This document shows, one piece after another, positions 24,649 to 31,760 of a stretch of 64,000 bases of DNA; position 1 is the stretch's first letter, and each line of letters opens with the position of its first letter. The DNA is from JAZKFT01 sp040386335 (GTDB taxonomy: Bacteria > Bacteroidota > Bacteroidia > Chitinophagales > Chitinophagaceae), in contig JAZKFT010000040.1 in the NCBI GenBank assembly GCA_040386335.1, positions 62,001-126,000 of the forward strand, given 5' to 3'. The notes beneath the pieces were generated by a model, which saw nothing but the letters and a program-made list of their open reading frames with translations, was not told the origin of the DNA and searched no databases. Made by a program: the position numbers and the translations under genes.

Positions 24649-26256
24649 CTAATGCACTGATTGTACATTAGAAACGTTTTCAATTTGGTATCTGTCCTTA
24701 AAGCCTTCCAGCTTCAGGTTAATGTGTTTCAAGGGTGCTTTGATGTCTCTGAATTCTTTGATCAATTCCAGTACATCAAAATCGATATACTCGGTTAAAG
24801 AGGCATCTATCACCACTGTAGCGTTGGCTGGTAAATGGTCCAGTGTTTGCCTGATGGAGGCTTTGTTGAGGAACGAAAGTTCTTCAGAAAGCCTGATCTT
24901 GATAATGTCACCTTCCTTGTGCTTATCCTTGTGAAAGAAGTAGGAGTTCTTTAAATTACCATGCAGGATGGCCCCAAATGCCGCAATGATGCCAGCTATA
25001 ACACCTATCAGCAAGCCTTTGCCGGCTACTGCCGGAAATACACCAAACAAGTCGATGGCGAGAATAAAAGCCACCGTTACAAAGAATGGAATGTATTGGT
25101 ATTTGCCATTTTTCAGGGCTTGTTTAAATACTGAGGGTTTGGCCAGTTTATAACCTGTCAGAAGTAGAATAGCAGCCAGTGCAGCCAGTGGTACTTTGTT
25201 CAACAGCGTTGGTATAAACATCACAGAAATCAGTAACAGTAAACCGTGGAAAACAGCGGAGAGTTTACTTTTTGCCCCTGCATTTACGTTGGCGCTGCTG
25301 CGTACAATAACACTGGTTATGGGTAGCCCGCCAATCAGGCCTGCAATGGAATTTCCGATTCCCTGGGCTAACAGTTCCTTATTGGTATTGGTTACACGTC
25401 TTTCAGGATCCAGGTTGTCGATCGCTTCAATACTCAGTAGCGTTTCCAGAGATGCAATTATGGCGATGGCGATACCATACACTATGATTTTTCCATCGAG
25501 GAAACCTGAAAAATTGGGGAAGGTAAAAAAGCCTAAAAATTCAGATGCGGAAGAAGCTGCCTTTATTTGTACCAGGTGCTCCGTTTCGATCGCCAACTTG
25601 CTGCCGGTACTTATCCATAATTGATTGATCAGAATGGCTGCTATCACAGCTACCAATGCCCCTGGAACGAATGGCATTCGTTTTTTAATGGCAGGTCTTT
25701 CCCAAATAAGCATTATGGCAATCGCGATAATACAAATCAAGGTCACGCCAACTTCTATATGATGTAAAGGTTGAAGTAACTCATGCATGTTTTCATGTCC
25801 AAAGGGAAAAAGTTCAGTGAGATTGCCTTTTTCATCTTTATCGTATCCAAAAGCGTGTGGTATTTGCTTGGCTATAATCAGTATGCCAATGCTGGTCAGC
25901 ATTCCCTTTATCACACTAGAAGGAATATAGTTGGCAATGCCACCTAATTTGGCAATACCCATCAGCATCTGCAGTATACCTGCAATCAACACGGCGCATA
26001 AAAACAATTGGTAATCGCCGATGGCCGTTATTGCGCCCAATACAAGTGCAGCCAAACCTGCAGCGGGGCCACTTACGCTTAACTGAGACGTACTGAGGGA
26101 GCCAATGACAATACCACCTACGATACCTGAAATAATGCCACTAAAAAAAGGTGCACCGGAGGCTAATGCAATACCCAGGCAAAGCGGTAGTGCCACAAGG
26201 AAAACCACGAGCCCCGAAGGCAGATCGGTCTTAAAGTTTTTAGTGCTGAAAATCAT
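24649..26256 (-). CDS. SulP-family (SLC26-like) anion transporter, candidate bicarbonate carrier
   Basis: 535 residues. The SulP membrane domain (about 1-430) opens with DLPSGLVVFLVALPLCLGIALASGAP and contains STSQLSVSGPAAGLAALVLGAI and LIGGLPITSVIVRSSANVNAG, which are family signatures. A cytosolic STAS domain fills about 440-535 (VVIDASLTEYIDFDVLELI). SulP members carry sulfate, bicarbonate or other anions. The adjacent carbonic anhydrase and dabAB argue for bicarbonate, as with BicA-type carriers, but the sequence alone does not prove it. It is the first gene of the operon; a 17-base palindrome lies 16 bases before its ATG. Confidence 0.9.
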   Translation of the reverse strand: MIFSTKNFKTDLPSGLVVFLVALPLCLGIALASGAPFFSGIISGIVGGIVIGSLSTSQLSVSGPAAGLAALVLGAITAIGDYQLFLCAVLIAGILQMLMGIAKLGGIANYIPSSVIKGMLTSIGILIIAKQIPHAFGYDKDEKGNLTELFPFGHENMHELLQPLHHIEVGVTLICIIAIAIMLIWERPAIKKRMPFVPGALVAVIAAILINQLWISTGSKLAIETEHLVQIKAASSASEFLGFFTFPNFSGFLDGKIIVYGIAIAIIASLETLLSIEAIDNLDPERRVTNTNKELLAQGIGNSIAGLIGGLPITSVIVRSSANVNAGAKSKLSAVFHGLLLLISVMFIPTLLNKVPLAALAAILLLTGYKLAKPSVFKQALKNGKYQYIPFFVTVAFILAIDLFGVFPAVAGKGLLIGVIAGIIAAFGAILHGNLKNSYFFHKDKHKEGDIIKIRLSEELSFLNKASIRQTLDHLPANATVVIDASLTEYIDFDVLELIKEFRDIKAPLKHINLKLEGFKDRYQIENVSNVQSVH

Positions 26257-26272
26257 AGCTGATAGTTGATGG

Positions 26273-26289
26273 TTTGCCCATAGGGCAAA
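26273..26289 (-). promoter_or_regulatory. Palindrome TTTGCCC-N3-GGGCAAA before the carbon-uptake operon
   Basis: Two perfect 7-bp arms around a 3-base centre lie 16 bases upstream of the SulP start codon. No T-run follows in either direction, so it is not a terminator. It could be an operator or a hairpin in the leader RNA. The remaining gap up to 26535 shows nothing else clear. Confidence 0.45.
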
Positions 26290-26535
26290 AAATTGAAGTT
26301 GAAGAATAATAAAATGATTTTAAAAATGGACGCCGCGGTAGGGCATGGTCCATTGATCGTTTGGAGGGAAGGCAACAAAGAATACAAAGTTTGTTTGCTT
26401 TCCGGAAGGCTTCTATACCAGGACACCTGATCGCTAAAAATCCCCACCGTCAGATAAAATACCGGCGTTTGACTGCGATATAACCTGATGCTAAAACGCG
26501 GGTGTTAGCTATAAAAATGTTTGATATAGAATTAC

Positions 26536-26862
26536 CTAAACAGCTTTGGGAGGCTGTATGTCATCATCCTGGTACGGATGTTTATTCAATGTGGTGCTGT
26601 AGCAAATAAACCTGGCATTTGCTGATAGCTGAAACTTATTGGTAAGCAGGTAATTGTGGCCTGCGTAGTATTTTTCCTGTTCTTCCCCCTTTTCTTTTGC
26701 GGCGCCTCCTTTTTCAGTCTCTTCATCAGCAGGAAAATCCTTCTGATGATTATTGTCTTTTGCCGCCTGGCAACAGGCGCTGTAATGCAATACCGCATCA
26801 ATAATATTGAGATGGTTGATACTAATAACCAACAATAAGAGTATGGGTATAATTTTTTTCAA
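26536..26862 (-). CDS. Small secreted protein of unknown function
   Basis: 108 residues. An N-terminal hydrophobic helix (MKKIIPILLLLVISINHLN) is followed by LHYSACCQAAKD, then a charged Lys/Glu/Gly stretch (about 42-65). The C-terminal part is YYAGHNYLLTNKFQLSANARFICYSTTLNKH. The paired Cys and the later single Cys could bind metal or form disulfides. No family is recognised. It stands alone between the carbon-uptake operon and lysS. The signal-like start and the clean frame support a real gene. Confidence 0.6.
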   Translation of the reverse strand: MKKIIPILLLLVISINHLNIIDAVLHYSACCQAAKDNNHQKDFPADEETEKGGAAKEKGEEQEKYYAGHNYLLTNKFQLSANARFICYSTTLNKHPYQDDDIQPPKAV

Positions 26863-27041
26863 GATTGTGAAGATAGCAAAATCAGTTTTAAAAATGGGCT
26901 TACTCTACTAAATCGGTATAGATATTTTAAACAAAGATTGGTACATATGGGTTCAACTTTCGGCTTTAAAAGCCAGCCTTTACACAATCTTAACAAAAAA
27001 CGACACCGTTTGTTCTGCCATCACCTTATCCTTCATCCAGC

Positions 27042-27049
27042 TATCTTTG
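27042..27049 (+). promoter_or_regulatory. Candidate -7 box TATCTTTG for lysS
   Basis: An exact TAnnTTTG match ends 27 bases before the lysS ATG at 27077. If used, the transcript would start downstream of the alternative upstream start at 27047, which supports the ATG at 27077. Confidence 0.45.
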
Positions 27050-27076
27050 CCGCCATCATTAAAAAAGCAGTCATAC

Positions 27077-28618
27077 ATGAGTCAGCATTTGAGCGAACAG
27101 GAAATTATACGCAGGGAAAAATTGGCCACATTACAAAGCCTCGGCATCGATCCCTACCCGGCGCCACTGTACCCGGTTAATATTCTTGCCGCGACCATTA
27201 AAGCAAATTATAAGGAAGCAGAAAATAAGGCAGATTTTGCCGAAGTATGCCTTGCAGGGCGCATTATGAGCATCAGGGATATGGGAAAGGCGTCGTTCGC
27301 CGTATTGCAGGACAGCAGCGGCCGTATACAACTTTATGTAAAAAAAGACGAGATCTGCCCGGGTGAAGACAAAACCCTTTACGACCAGGTTTGGAAAAAA
27401 CTGACCGACCTGGGTGATATTATTGGTGTGAAAGGTTATGTATTTACCACCAAAACGGGGGAAACTTCGGTGCATGTGCAGGAACTCGTGTTTCTTACAA
27501 AATCATTGAAACCATTGCCAGTGGTAAGAGAGGTGGATGGCCAAACCTTTGATGCTGTTACCGACCCTGAATTTAAATACCGCCAGCGGTATGCTGACCT
27601 GATCATTAATCCCGAGGTAAAAAAGACCTTTTTGCAACGGACCATCATGATCAATACGATCCGTGAATTTTTAAATTCCCAGGGGGCGCTGGAAGTGGAT
27701 ACGCCGGTACTTCAGGCCATTCCAGGCGGTGCAGCAGCCAGGCCGTTTGCCACCCACCACAATGCATTGGATGTTCCCTTTTATTTACGCATAGCAAACG
27801 AGCTCTACCTGAAGCGCCTGATTGTTGGCGGTTTCGATTGGGTGTATGAATTCAGCCGCAACTTCCGCAACGAAGGCATGGACCGGACACATAACCCCGA
27901 GTTTACGGTGCTGGAATGGTACACGGCCTACAAAGATTATTTGTGGATGATGGAAATAACGGAACAGCTTTTTGAGAAAATTGCCCTCGCCCTGCATGGC
28001 ACAACAGATGTGCAGGTAGGTGATAAGGTATTGAGCTTCAAAGCGCCGTTTAAGCGCATCAGCATCCACGATAGCATCAAAGAGAATACAGGTATTGATG
28101 TAAGCGAGATGGACGAAGCCGGCTTGCGCGATGTTTGCAGGCAACTAAATATCCCCGTGCCCAACAATATTGGTAAAGGAAAGCTGATAGATGAGATTTT
28201 TGGGGCTACCAGCGAGCACACTTATACCCAACCCACTTTTATTATCGACTACCCCATAGAGATGAGTCCGCTTACTAAAAAGCATCGTAGCAAACCGGGG
28301 CTGGTAGAGCGTTTTGAGTTGATGATCAATGGAAAAGAACTGGCCAATGCCTATAGTGAGTTGAACGACCCGATCGATCAACGGGAACGTTTTGAGGAGC
28401 AGGTAGCCCTGATGGAACGCGGCGATGACGAAGCTATGTTTATTGACCATGATTTTCTTCGGGCGCTGGAATATGGTATGCCGCCAACCAGTGGGATCGG
28501 TATCGGTATCGACAGGCTGGCCATGCTGATGACCAACCAGCCCAGTATCCAGGATGTATTGTTGTTTCCACAGATGCGGCCGGAGCGGTTTGAGGGGGAA
28601 GAGAAAGAAGAAGTTTAA
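27077..28618 (+). CDS. lysS: Lysyl-tRNA synthetase, class II
   Basis: 513 residues from the ATG at 27077 (MSQHLSEQEIIRREKLATLQSLGIDPYP). An N-terminal OB-fold anticodon-binding domain (about 55-150) is followed by the class II core: TPVLQAIPGGAAARPF, motif 2 (EFSRNFRNEGMDRTHNPEFTVLEWY) and motif 3 (MPPTSGIGIGIDRLAML). The IGIGIDR form and the GMDRTHNPEF segment are characteristic of LysRS rather than AspRS or AsnRS. It charges tRNA-Lys. The small lipoprotein gene that follows after 54 bases is separated by a repeat. Confidence 0.97.
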   Translation: MSQHLSEQEIIRREKLATLQSLGIDPYPAPLYPVNILAATIKANYKEAENKADFAEVCLAGRIMSIRDMGKASFAVLQDSSGRIQLYVKKDEICPGEDKTLYDQVWKKLTDLGDIIGVKGYVFTTKTGETSVHVQELVFLTKSLKPLPVVREVDGQTFDAVTDPEFKYRQRYADLIINPEVKKTFLQRTIMINTIREFLNSQGALEVDTPVLQAIPGGAAARPFATHHNALDVPFYLRIANELYLKRLIVGGFDWVYEFSRNFRNEGMDRTHNPEFTVLEWYTAYKDYLWMMEITEQLFEKIALALHGTTDVQVGDKVLSFKAPFKRISIHDSIKENTGIDVSEMDEAGLRDVCRQLNIPVPNNIGKGKLIDEIFGATSEHTYTQPTFIIDYPIEMSPLTKKHRSKPGLVERFELMINGKELANAYSELNDPIDQRERFEEQVALMERGDDEAMFIDHDFLRALEYGMPPTSGIGIGIDRLAMLMTNQPSIQDVLLFPQMRPERFEGEEKEEV

Positions 28619-28630
28619 TTAGAAAGAATG

Positions 28631-28653
28631 TGCAAATGTGCCAATATGCAAAT
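28631..28653. repeat. TGCAAAT-word repeat, left copy around the small lipoprotein gene
   Basis: This 23-base element matches 29179-29201 with a single difference (C versus G at the 12th base). The two copies lie in direct orientation on either side of the lipoprotein gene. Confidence 0.6.
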
Positions 28654-28672
28654 GATAAAATAAATCTTGACA

Positions 28673-29173
28673 ATGCCCCGTATTCTTTTCCTCACGGCCG
28701 TTCTTTCAATCACCCTTTTTAGCTGCACCACTAAGGCCTTTGTACAGAAGCCTGCGGAACTCAAAGGAAAAAAAATAGGTATCGGCCCCATCAAAATAGA
28801 AGCTACCAAAAAGGGTGGGAAATTAGCAACGAAAGACACCATTTGCCTTTGCATTGGTCAGTCGGCGGGAGAAGCGTTTCAGCCCTATTTACAGGAAGCC
28901 GGATTTCGTGTAGTGAACCTGTATTTAAAAGAGATAATGGATGTAAACCAGGCGTATCTCGCTGCCGATTCTTTACAGGTGGATTATATTTTGTTTGGCT
29001 CCGGTACTGCAGACATCCAGGGCAAATACACTTATATGGACCAGCTAACAGTAAAACTGGTAAATGTAAAAACAAGGGAGGTGGTAGTGAGCGGTTCTTT
29101 CACTGGTAGTGCCACGAGCCCGATAAAAGCAGCTGGTAAAATTGGCAAGAAGATATTGCAGCAAATGAAATGA
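28673..29173 (+). CDS. Putative lipoprotein, CsgG-like fold possible
   Basis: 166 residues from the ATG at 28673 (MPRILFLTAV). The signal peptide ends at the lipobox LFSC (Cys18). The mature part has KKIGIGPIKIEA, SAGEAFQPYLQEAGFRVVNLYLKEIM, ADSLQVDYILFGSGTADIQG and LTVKLVNVKTREVVVSGSFTGS. This strand and helix order resembles the lipoproteins of the CsgG and DUF799 type that act at the outer membrane. No partner gene is next to it. Near-identical 23-base repeats flank it on both sides. Confidence 0.72.
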   Translation: MPRILFLTAVLSITLFSCTTKAFVQKPAELKGKKIGIGPIKIEATKKGGKLATKDTICLCIGQSAGEAFQPYLQEAGFRVVNLYLKEIMDVNQAYLAADSLQVDYILFGSGTADIQGKYTYMDQLTVKLVNVKTREVVVSGSFTGSATSPIKAAGKIGKKILQQMK

Positions 29174-29178
29174 TAATT

Positions 29179-29201
29179 TGCAAATGTGCGAATATGCAAA
29201 T
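29179..29201. repeat. TGCAAAT-word repeat, right copy around the small lipoprotein gene
   Basis: Direct copy of 28631-28653 with one mismatch, starting five bases after the lipoprotein stop codon; the words continue to about 29211. Confidence 0.6.
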
Positions 29202-29253
29202 CTGCAAATGCCAAAAGCAACAGTAAACCCTTATGATCGAAACTACCTATCGT

Positions 29254-29268
29254 AAATCATACATCATA
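29254..29268. repeat. GATGTATGATTT word, inverted copy
   Basis: These 15 bases are the exact reverse complement of 29758-29772. The two copies bracket the SnoaL-like gene as an inverted pair. Confidence 0.5.
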
Positions 29269-29270
29269 AC

Positions 29271-29729
29271 TCAGGACTTTCCCTTCATAAAAGCCCGGAG
29301 CCTCCCGCCAACAACTTCACGAATCTTGTTTCTAAAAAAAGATGTCCAGCCCAGGAGTGCGCCCTTGAAACCAAAAGCCATTCTTGCCCACTTGTAAAAA
29401 TCGAAATGGTCGCGATGGCGATAAATAAGTCCATCCTTTAACTGGAACTGTGCCTGTATATTATTGACCACTTTTCGCTTGGTTAAAGAGAAGGAATACG
29501 TCGCAATCCAATTGGCTGATGCGGTTTCACCTGATACCTCTACGTTTTTATACACCAGTTCCAGATCACCGCCGGAAGACAGGAGCATTTGCCACATCGC
29601 TTTTACCTGTTCAGCATCCAGGTTTACAAATACTTCATCCGTAAATGTGGCATCCGGATGATAGCATTGCTGCATCGTTTTGTAATCCTTTTGCTGAAAA
29701 GCCCGGTAAAAAGTGTCGATAATGTTCAT
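29271..29729 (-). CDS. SnoaL/NTF2-like domain protein
   Basis: 152 residues. The N-terminal helices DTFYRAFQQKDYKTMQQCYHPDATFTDEVF and the later strands (SANWIATYSFSLTKRKVVNNIQAQFQLKDGLIYRHRDHFDFYKWARMAFG) match the cone-shaped NTF2-like fold of SnoaL-type proteins, which act as small enzymes or ligand carriers. The C-terminal 30 residues are basic. It has no signal peptide, so it is probably cytosolic. The substrate is unknown. The gene stands alone and is bracketed by inverted copies of a short repeat. Confidence 0.8.
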   Translation of the reverse strand: MNIIDTFYRAFQQKDYKTMQQCYHPDATFTDEVFVNLDAEQVKAMWQMLLSSGGDLELVYKNVEVSGETASANWIATYSFSLTKRKVVNNIQAQFQLKDGLIYRHRDHFDFYKWARMAFGFKGALLGWTSFFRNKIREVVGGRLRAFMKGKS

Positions 29730-29753
29730 CGTACTAAGCTAAAGGATAAATAC

Positions 29754-29793
29754 GATTTATGATGTATGATTTCGGATGTATGATTTCAGATTT
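29754..29793. repeat. GATGTATGATTT word, tandem copy
   Basis: Three adjoining units of the form GAT(G/T)TATGATTT, the same word family as 6161-6193, lie just upstream of the SnoaL-like gene. Confidence 0.5.
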
Positions 29794-29911
29794 GCGACGT
29801 AATTAAGACAAAATTTTTCAATCCGGCCAGGCGTGCATTTGTGTCTGAGTACTTTACGGCATACTTTTTTGCGGCAAATTTTCAATAGTTTTAGTTGCAG
29901 AAAAAAACAAC

Positions 29912-30526
29912 ATGCAAGCCCCCGATCCTCGCATTGATGCGTACATAGAAAAGAGTGCCGATTTTTCAAAACCTATTTTAAAACACCTTAGAAAACTGGT
30001 GCACAAAGCATGCCCGGAAGTAAATGAAACCATCAAATGGAGCTTTGCCTGTTTTGATTATAAAGGTATATTCTGTAGTATGGCAGCATTTAAACAGCAT
30101 TGCACATTTGGATTTTGGAAAACGGCTTTAATTGCTGATCCCAACGGTATTTTGTCGGAAAAAAGCAATGACGCCATGGGATGCCTTGGCCGTATTACCA
30201 GCATGGAAGATCTGCCTCCGGATAAAGTGATTATTCAGTTTATTAAGGAAGCAAAACGGCTCAATGATGAGAATATCAAATTGCCACCCCGCCCTAAAAA
30301 AACGGATGGGAAGGAAATAGATACGCCAGTAGACCTGCAAGACGCATTGGCCAAAAACAAAACCGCCAAATTACAGTTTGAAAAATTTAGCCCCAGCAAA
30401 AAGAAGGACTATATTGAATGGATAACAGAAGCAAAAACAGAACCTACACGTATAAAAAGACTAGCGACCGCGGTGGAATGGATCAGTGAAGGCAAGGGCC
30501 GGAATTGGAAGTATGAGAAGTGTTGA
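29912..30526 (+). CDS. YdeI/OmpD-associated family protein with DUF1801 domain
   Basis: 204 residues. The N-terminal part (about 8-115) is a DUF1801 domain: DAYIEKSADFSKPILKHLRKLVHKACPEVNETIKWSFACFDYKG. The C-terminal part (about 140-204) has the YdeI/OmdA pattern: LAKNKTAKLQFEKFSPSKKKDYIEWITEAKTEPTRIKRLATAVEWISEGKGRNWKY. The family name comes from proteins linked to peptide resistance and bacteriocin protection, but the biochemical role is unknown. It has no signal peptide. A terminator shared with the convergent OmpA-like gene follows. Confidence 0.88.
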   Translation: MQAPDPRIDAYIEKSADFSKPILKHLRKLVHKACPEVNETIKWSFACFDYKGIFCSMAAFKQHCTFGFWKTALIADPNGILSEKSNDAMGCLGRITSMEDLPPDKVIIQFIKEAKRLNDENIKLPPRPKKTDGKEIDTPVDLQDALAKNKTAKLQFEKFSPSKKKDYIEWITEAKTEPTRIKRLATAVEWISEGKGRNWKYEKC

Positions 30527-30530
30527 ACCA

Positions 30531-30556
30531 GTTTAGGTTTAGAGGTTCAGAGTTTG
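30531..30556. repeat. GTTTAGAGG-word repeat
   Basis: GTTTAG, GTTTAGAG and GTTCAGAG units follow the YdeI-like gene, the same words as at 691-735. Confidence 0.4.
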
Positions 30557-30565
30557 TTATAATTA

Positions 30566-30600
30566 AAAAGCGGCCGGTGCAAGATGCACTGGCCGCTTTT
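30566..30600. terminator. Bidirectional Rho-independent terminator
   Basis: Arms of 15 bases (AAAAGCGGCCGGTGC/GCACTGGCCGCTTTT, one mismatch) surround a 5-base loop, with T-rich flanks on both strands, between convergent genes. Confidence 0.85.
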
Positions 30601-30658
30601 TAATTATTAATTGGTTTCTCATTGATCATTGACTTAATGATCAATATCAGAAAGTGAT

Positions 30659-31417
30659 TTATTTCTTGGTCACACGAACATCGATCCTGCGGTTAAGCGC
30701 ACGACCCTCTGCAGTGGCGTTATCTGCAATGGGATGTTCTTGTCCATAACCTTCGGCAGCCAGGCGGCTGGCGGTTGTTCCGGCTGCTACCAGCGATGCC
30801 ATCGCCGATTTTGCGCGGCTGTCGCTCAGTTTCAGGTTACCTTCTGCACTGCCGGTATTGTCGGTGTAGCCACCTAGCTTAAGATCCACATTGGGGTAGG
30901 CCTTTAAAATAGCGGCAATATTCTTTAACTGGGTTTGAGAAGCAGGCGTTAGTGTCGATTTTCCGGTTTCAAAATACAGGCGATCCAGGCTGATCCATCC
31001 TTTAGTTTTGTCCAATGAATCAACCGCCATCTGCGCATCGCTTAAAAAAGCGATCAATTTAGCTTCACTGCTGTTTGCACCAACACTCAGTTTTACACCA
31101 TCGGGTAAACTCAATTCTTCGATAGCACCTGTATTGTACACAAAATTACCTGTAAGTGTATCCAATGTTCCAAGGGCAGTCGGGCTAACCATTACCCCGG
31201 TTCCTTTTTTCTCCATTGATCCGTCATGGGTGTCATGAGGTTCGTGGCCTTCATGCCCTTCATTGGTGCTGGTATTGCCAGCCCACATATTGCCTTTGCC
31301 TTCAAAATTGTGCAGCAAAGTCCAGGCTAAAAAGCCAAGGATCACTGTAATTACTATTATGGGCAAATAACCCGGTTTTTTCTGAGCGTGGTCGTTTTGA
31401 GCATGTTCGTTATGCAT
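30659..31417 (-). CDS. OmpA-family protein with N-terminal membrane anchor
   Basis: 252 residues. A short His/Gln-rich cytosolic start is followed by a membrane span at about 17-38 (YLPIIVITVILGFLAWTLL). A linker rich in His, Glu and Gly leads to the C-terminal OmpA/MotB peptidoglycan-binding domain (about 145-250): FETGKSTLTPASQTQLKNIAAILKAYPNVDLKLGGYTDNTGS, then LSDSRAKSAM and GRALNRRIDVRV. It should be fixed in the inner membrane and bind the cell wall. The His-rich linker (GHEGHEPHDTHDG) might bind metal. It is a single gene. Confidence 0.88.
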   Translation of the reverse strand: MHNEHAQNDHAQKKPGYLPIIVITVILGFLAWTLLHNFEGKGNMWAGNTSTNEGHEGHEPHDTHDGSMEKKGTGVMVSPTALGTLDTLTGNFVYNTGAIEELSLPDGVKLSVGANSSEAKLIAFLSDAQMAVDSLDKTKGWISLDRLYFETGKSTLTPASQTQLKNIAAILKAYPNVDLKLGGYTDNTGSAEGNLKLSDSRAKSAMASLVAAGTTASRLAAEGYGQEHPIADNATAEGRALNRRIDVRVTKK

Positions 31418-31650
31418 AGCCTTAAAATTTGTTGCAATGATAGAAACAATTTGTGAATCTTAAAAGCCGAAACCGTGCAGGGCTGGTATTCTGGCATTCA
31501 AACGCGTGGGTAACGATGGTCGATAGGGATTCGTTTTCTTAACAATGAGCGGATAAAAGTGGCTTTTTTAGTGCGGTTAGTATGTAAATCTTCGGGTTTA
31601 TTTCGTTAGTTTTCACGATGCTTTTTAAGGTAACAAAACGCTGCGTTATA
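31418..31650. other. Intergenic region upstream of the GH92 gene
   Basis: The gap of 343 bases between the divergent OmpA-like and GH92 genes holds no reading frame of note. Its only clear structures are the palindrome at 31651-31670 and an AAAACGCGGTTT near-palindrome at 31729-31740, twenty bases before the GH92 start. Confidence 0.4.
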
Positions 31651-31670
31651 AACCGGATACGTTACCGGTT
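31651..31670 (+). promoter_or_regulatory. Imperfect palindrome AACCGG-N8-CCGGTT, possible operator
   Basis: Six-base perfect outer arms surround an inner near-symmetrical TACGTT, 90 bases upstream of the GH92 ATG. A short T-run follows, so a weak terminator is an alternative reading. Confidence 0.3.
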
Positions 31671-31760
31671 TTTGTAGTTCAACGTACGACCTCAAAGTAA
31701 AACCTTGCTTGTTTTTTCAGTAAAACGAAAAACGCGGTTTCCATAATATAACCAGCTACT

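Noticed and set aside
26253..26447. Minus-strand frame upstream of the SulP gene
   Set aside because: It overlaps the SulP start and the palindrome, and has no signal or domain.
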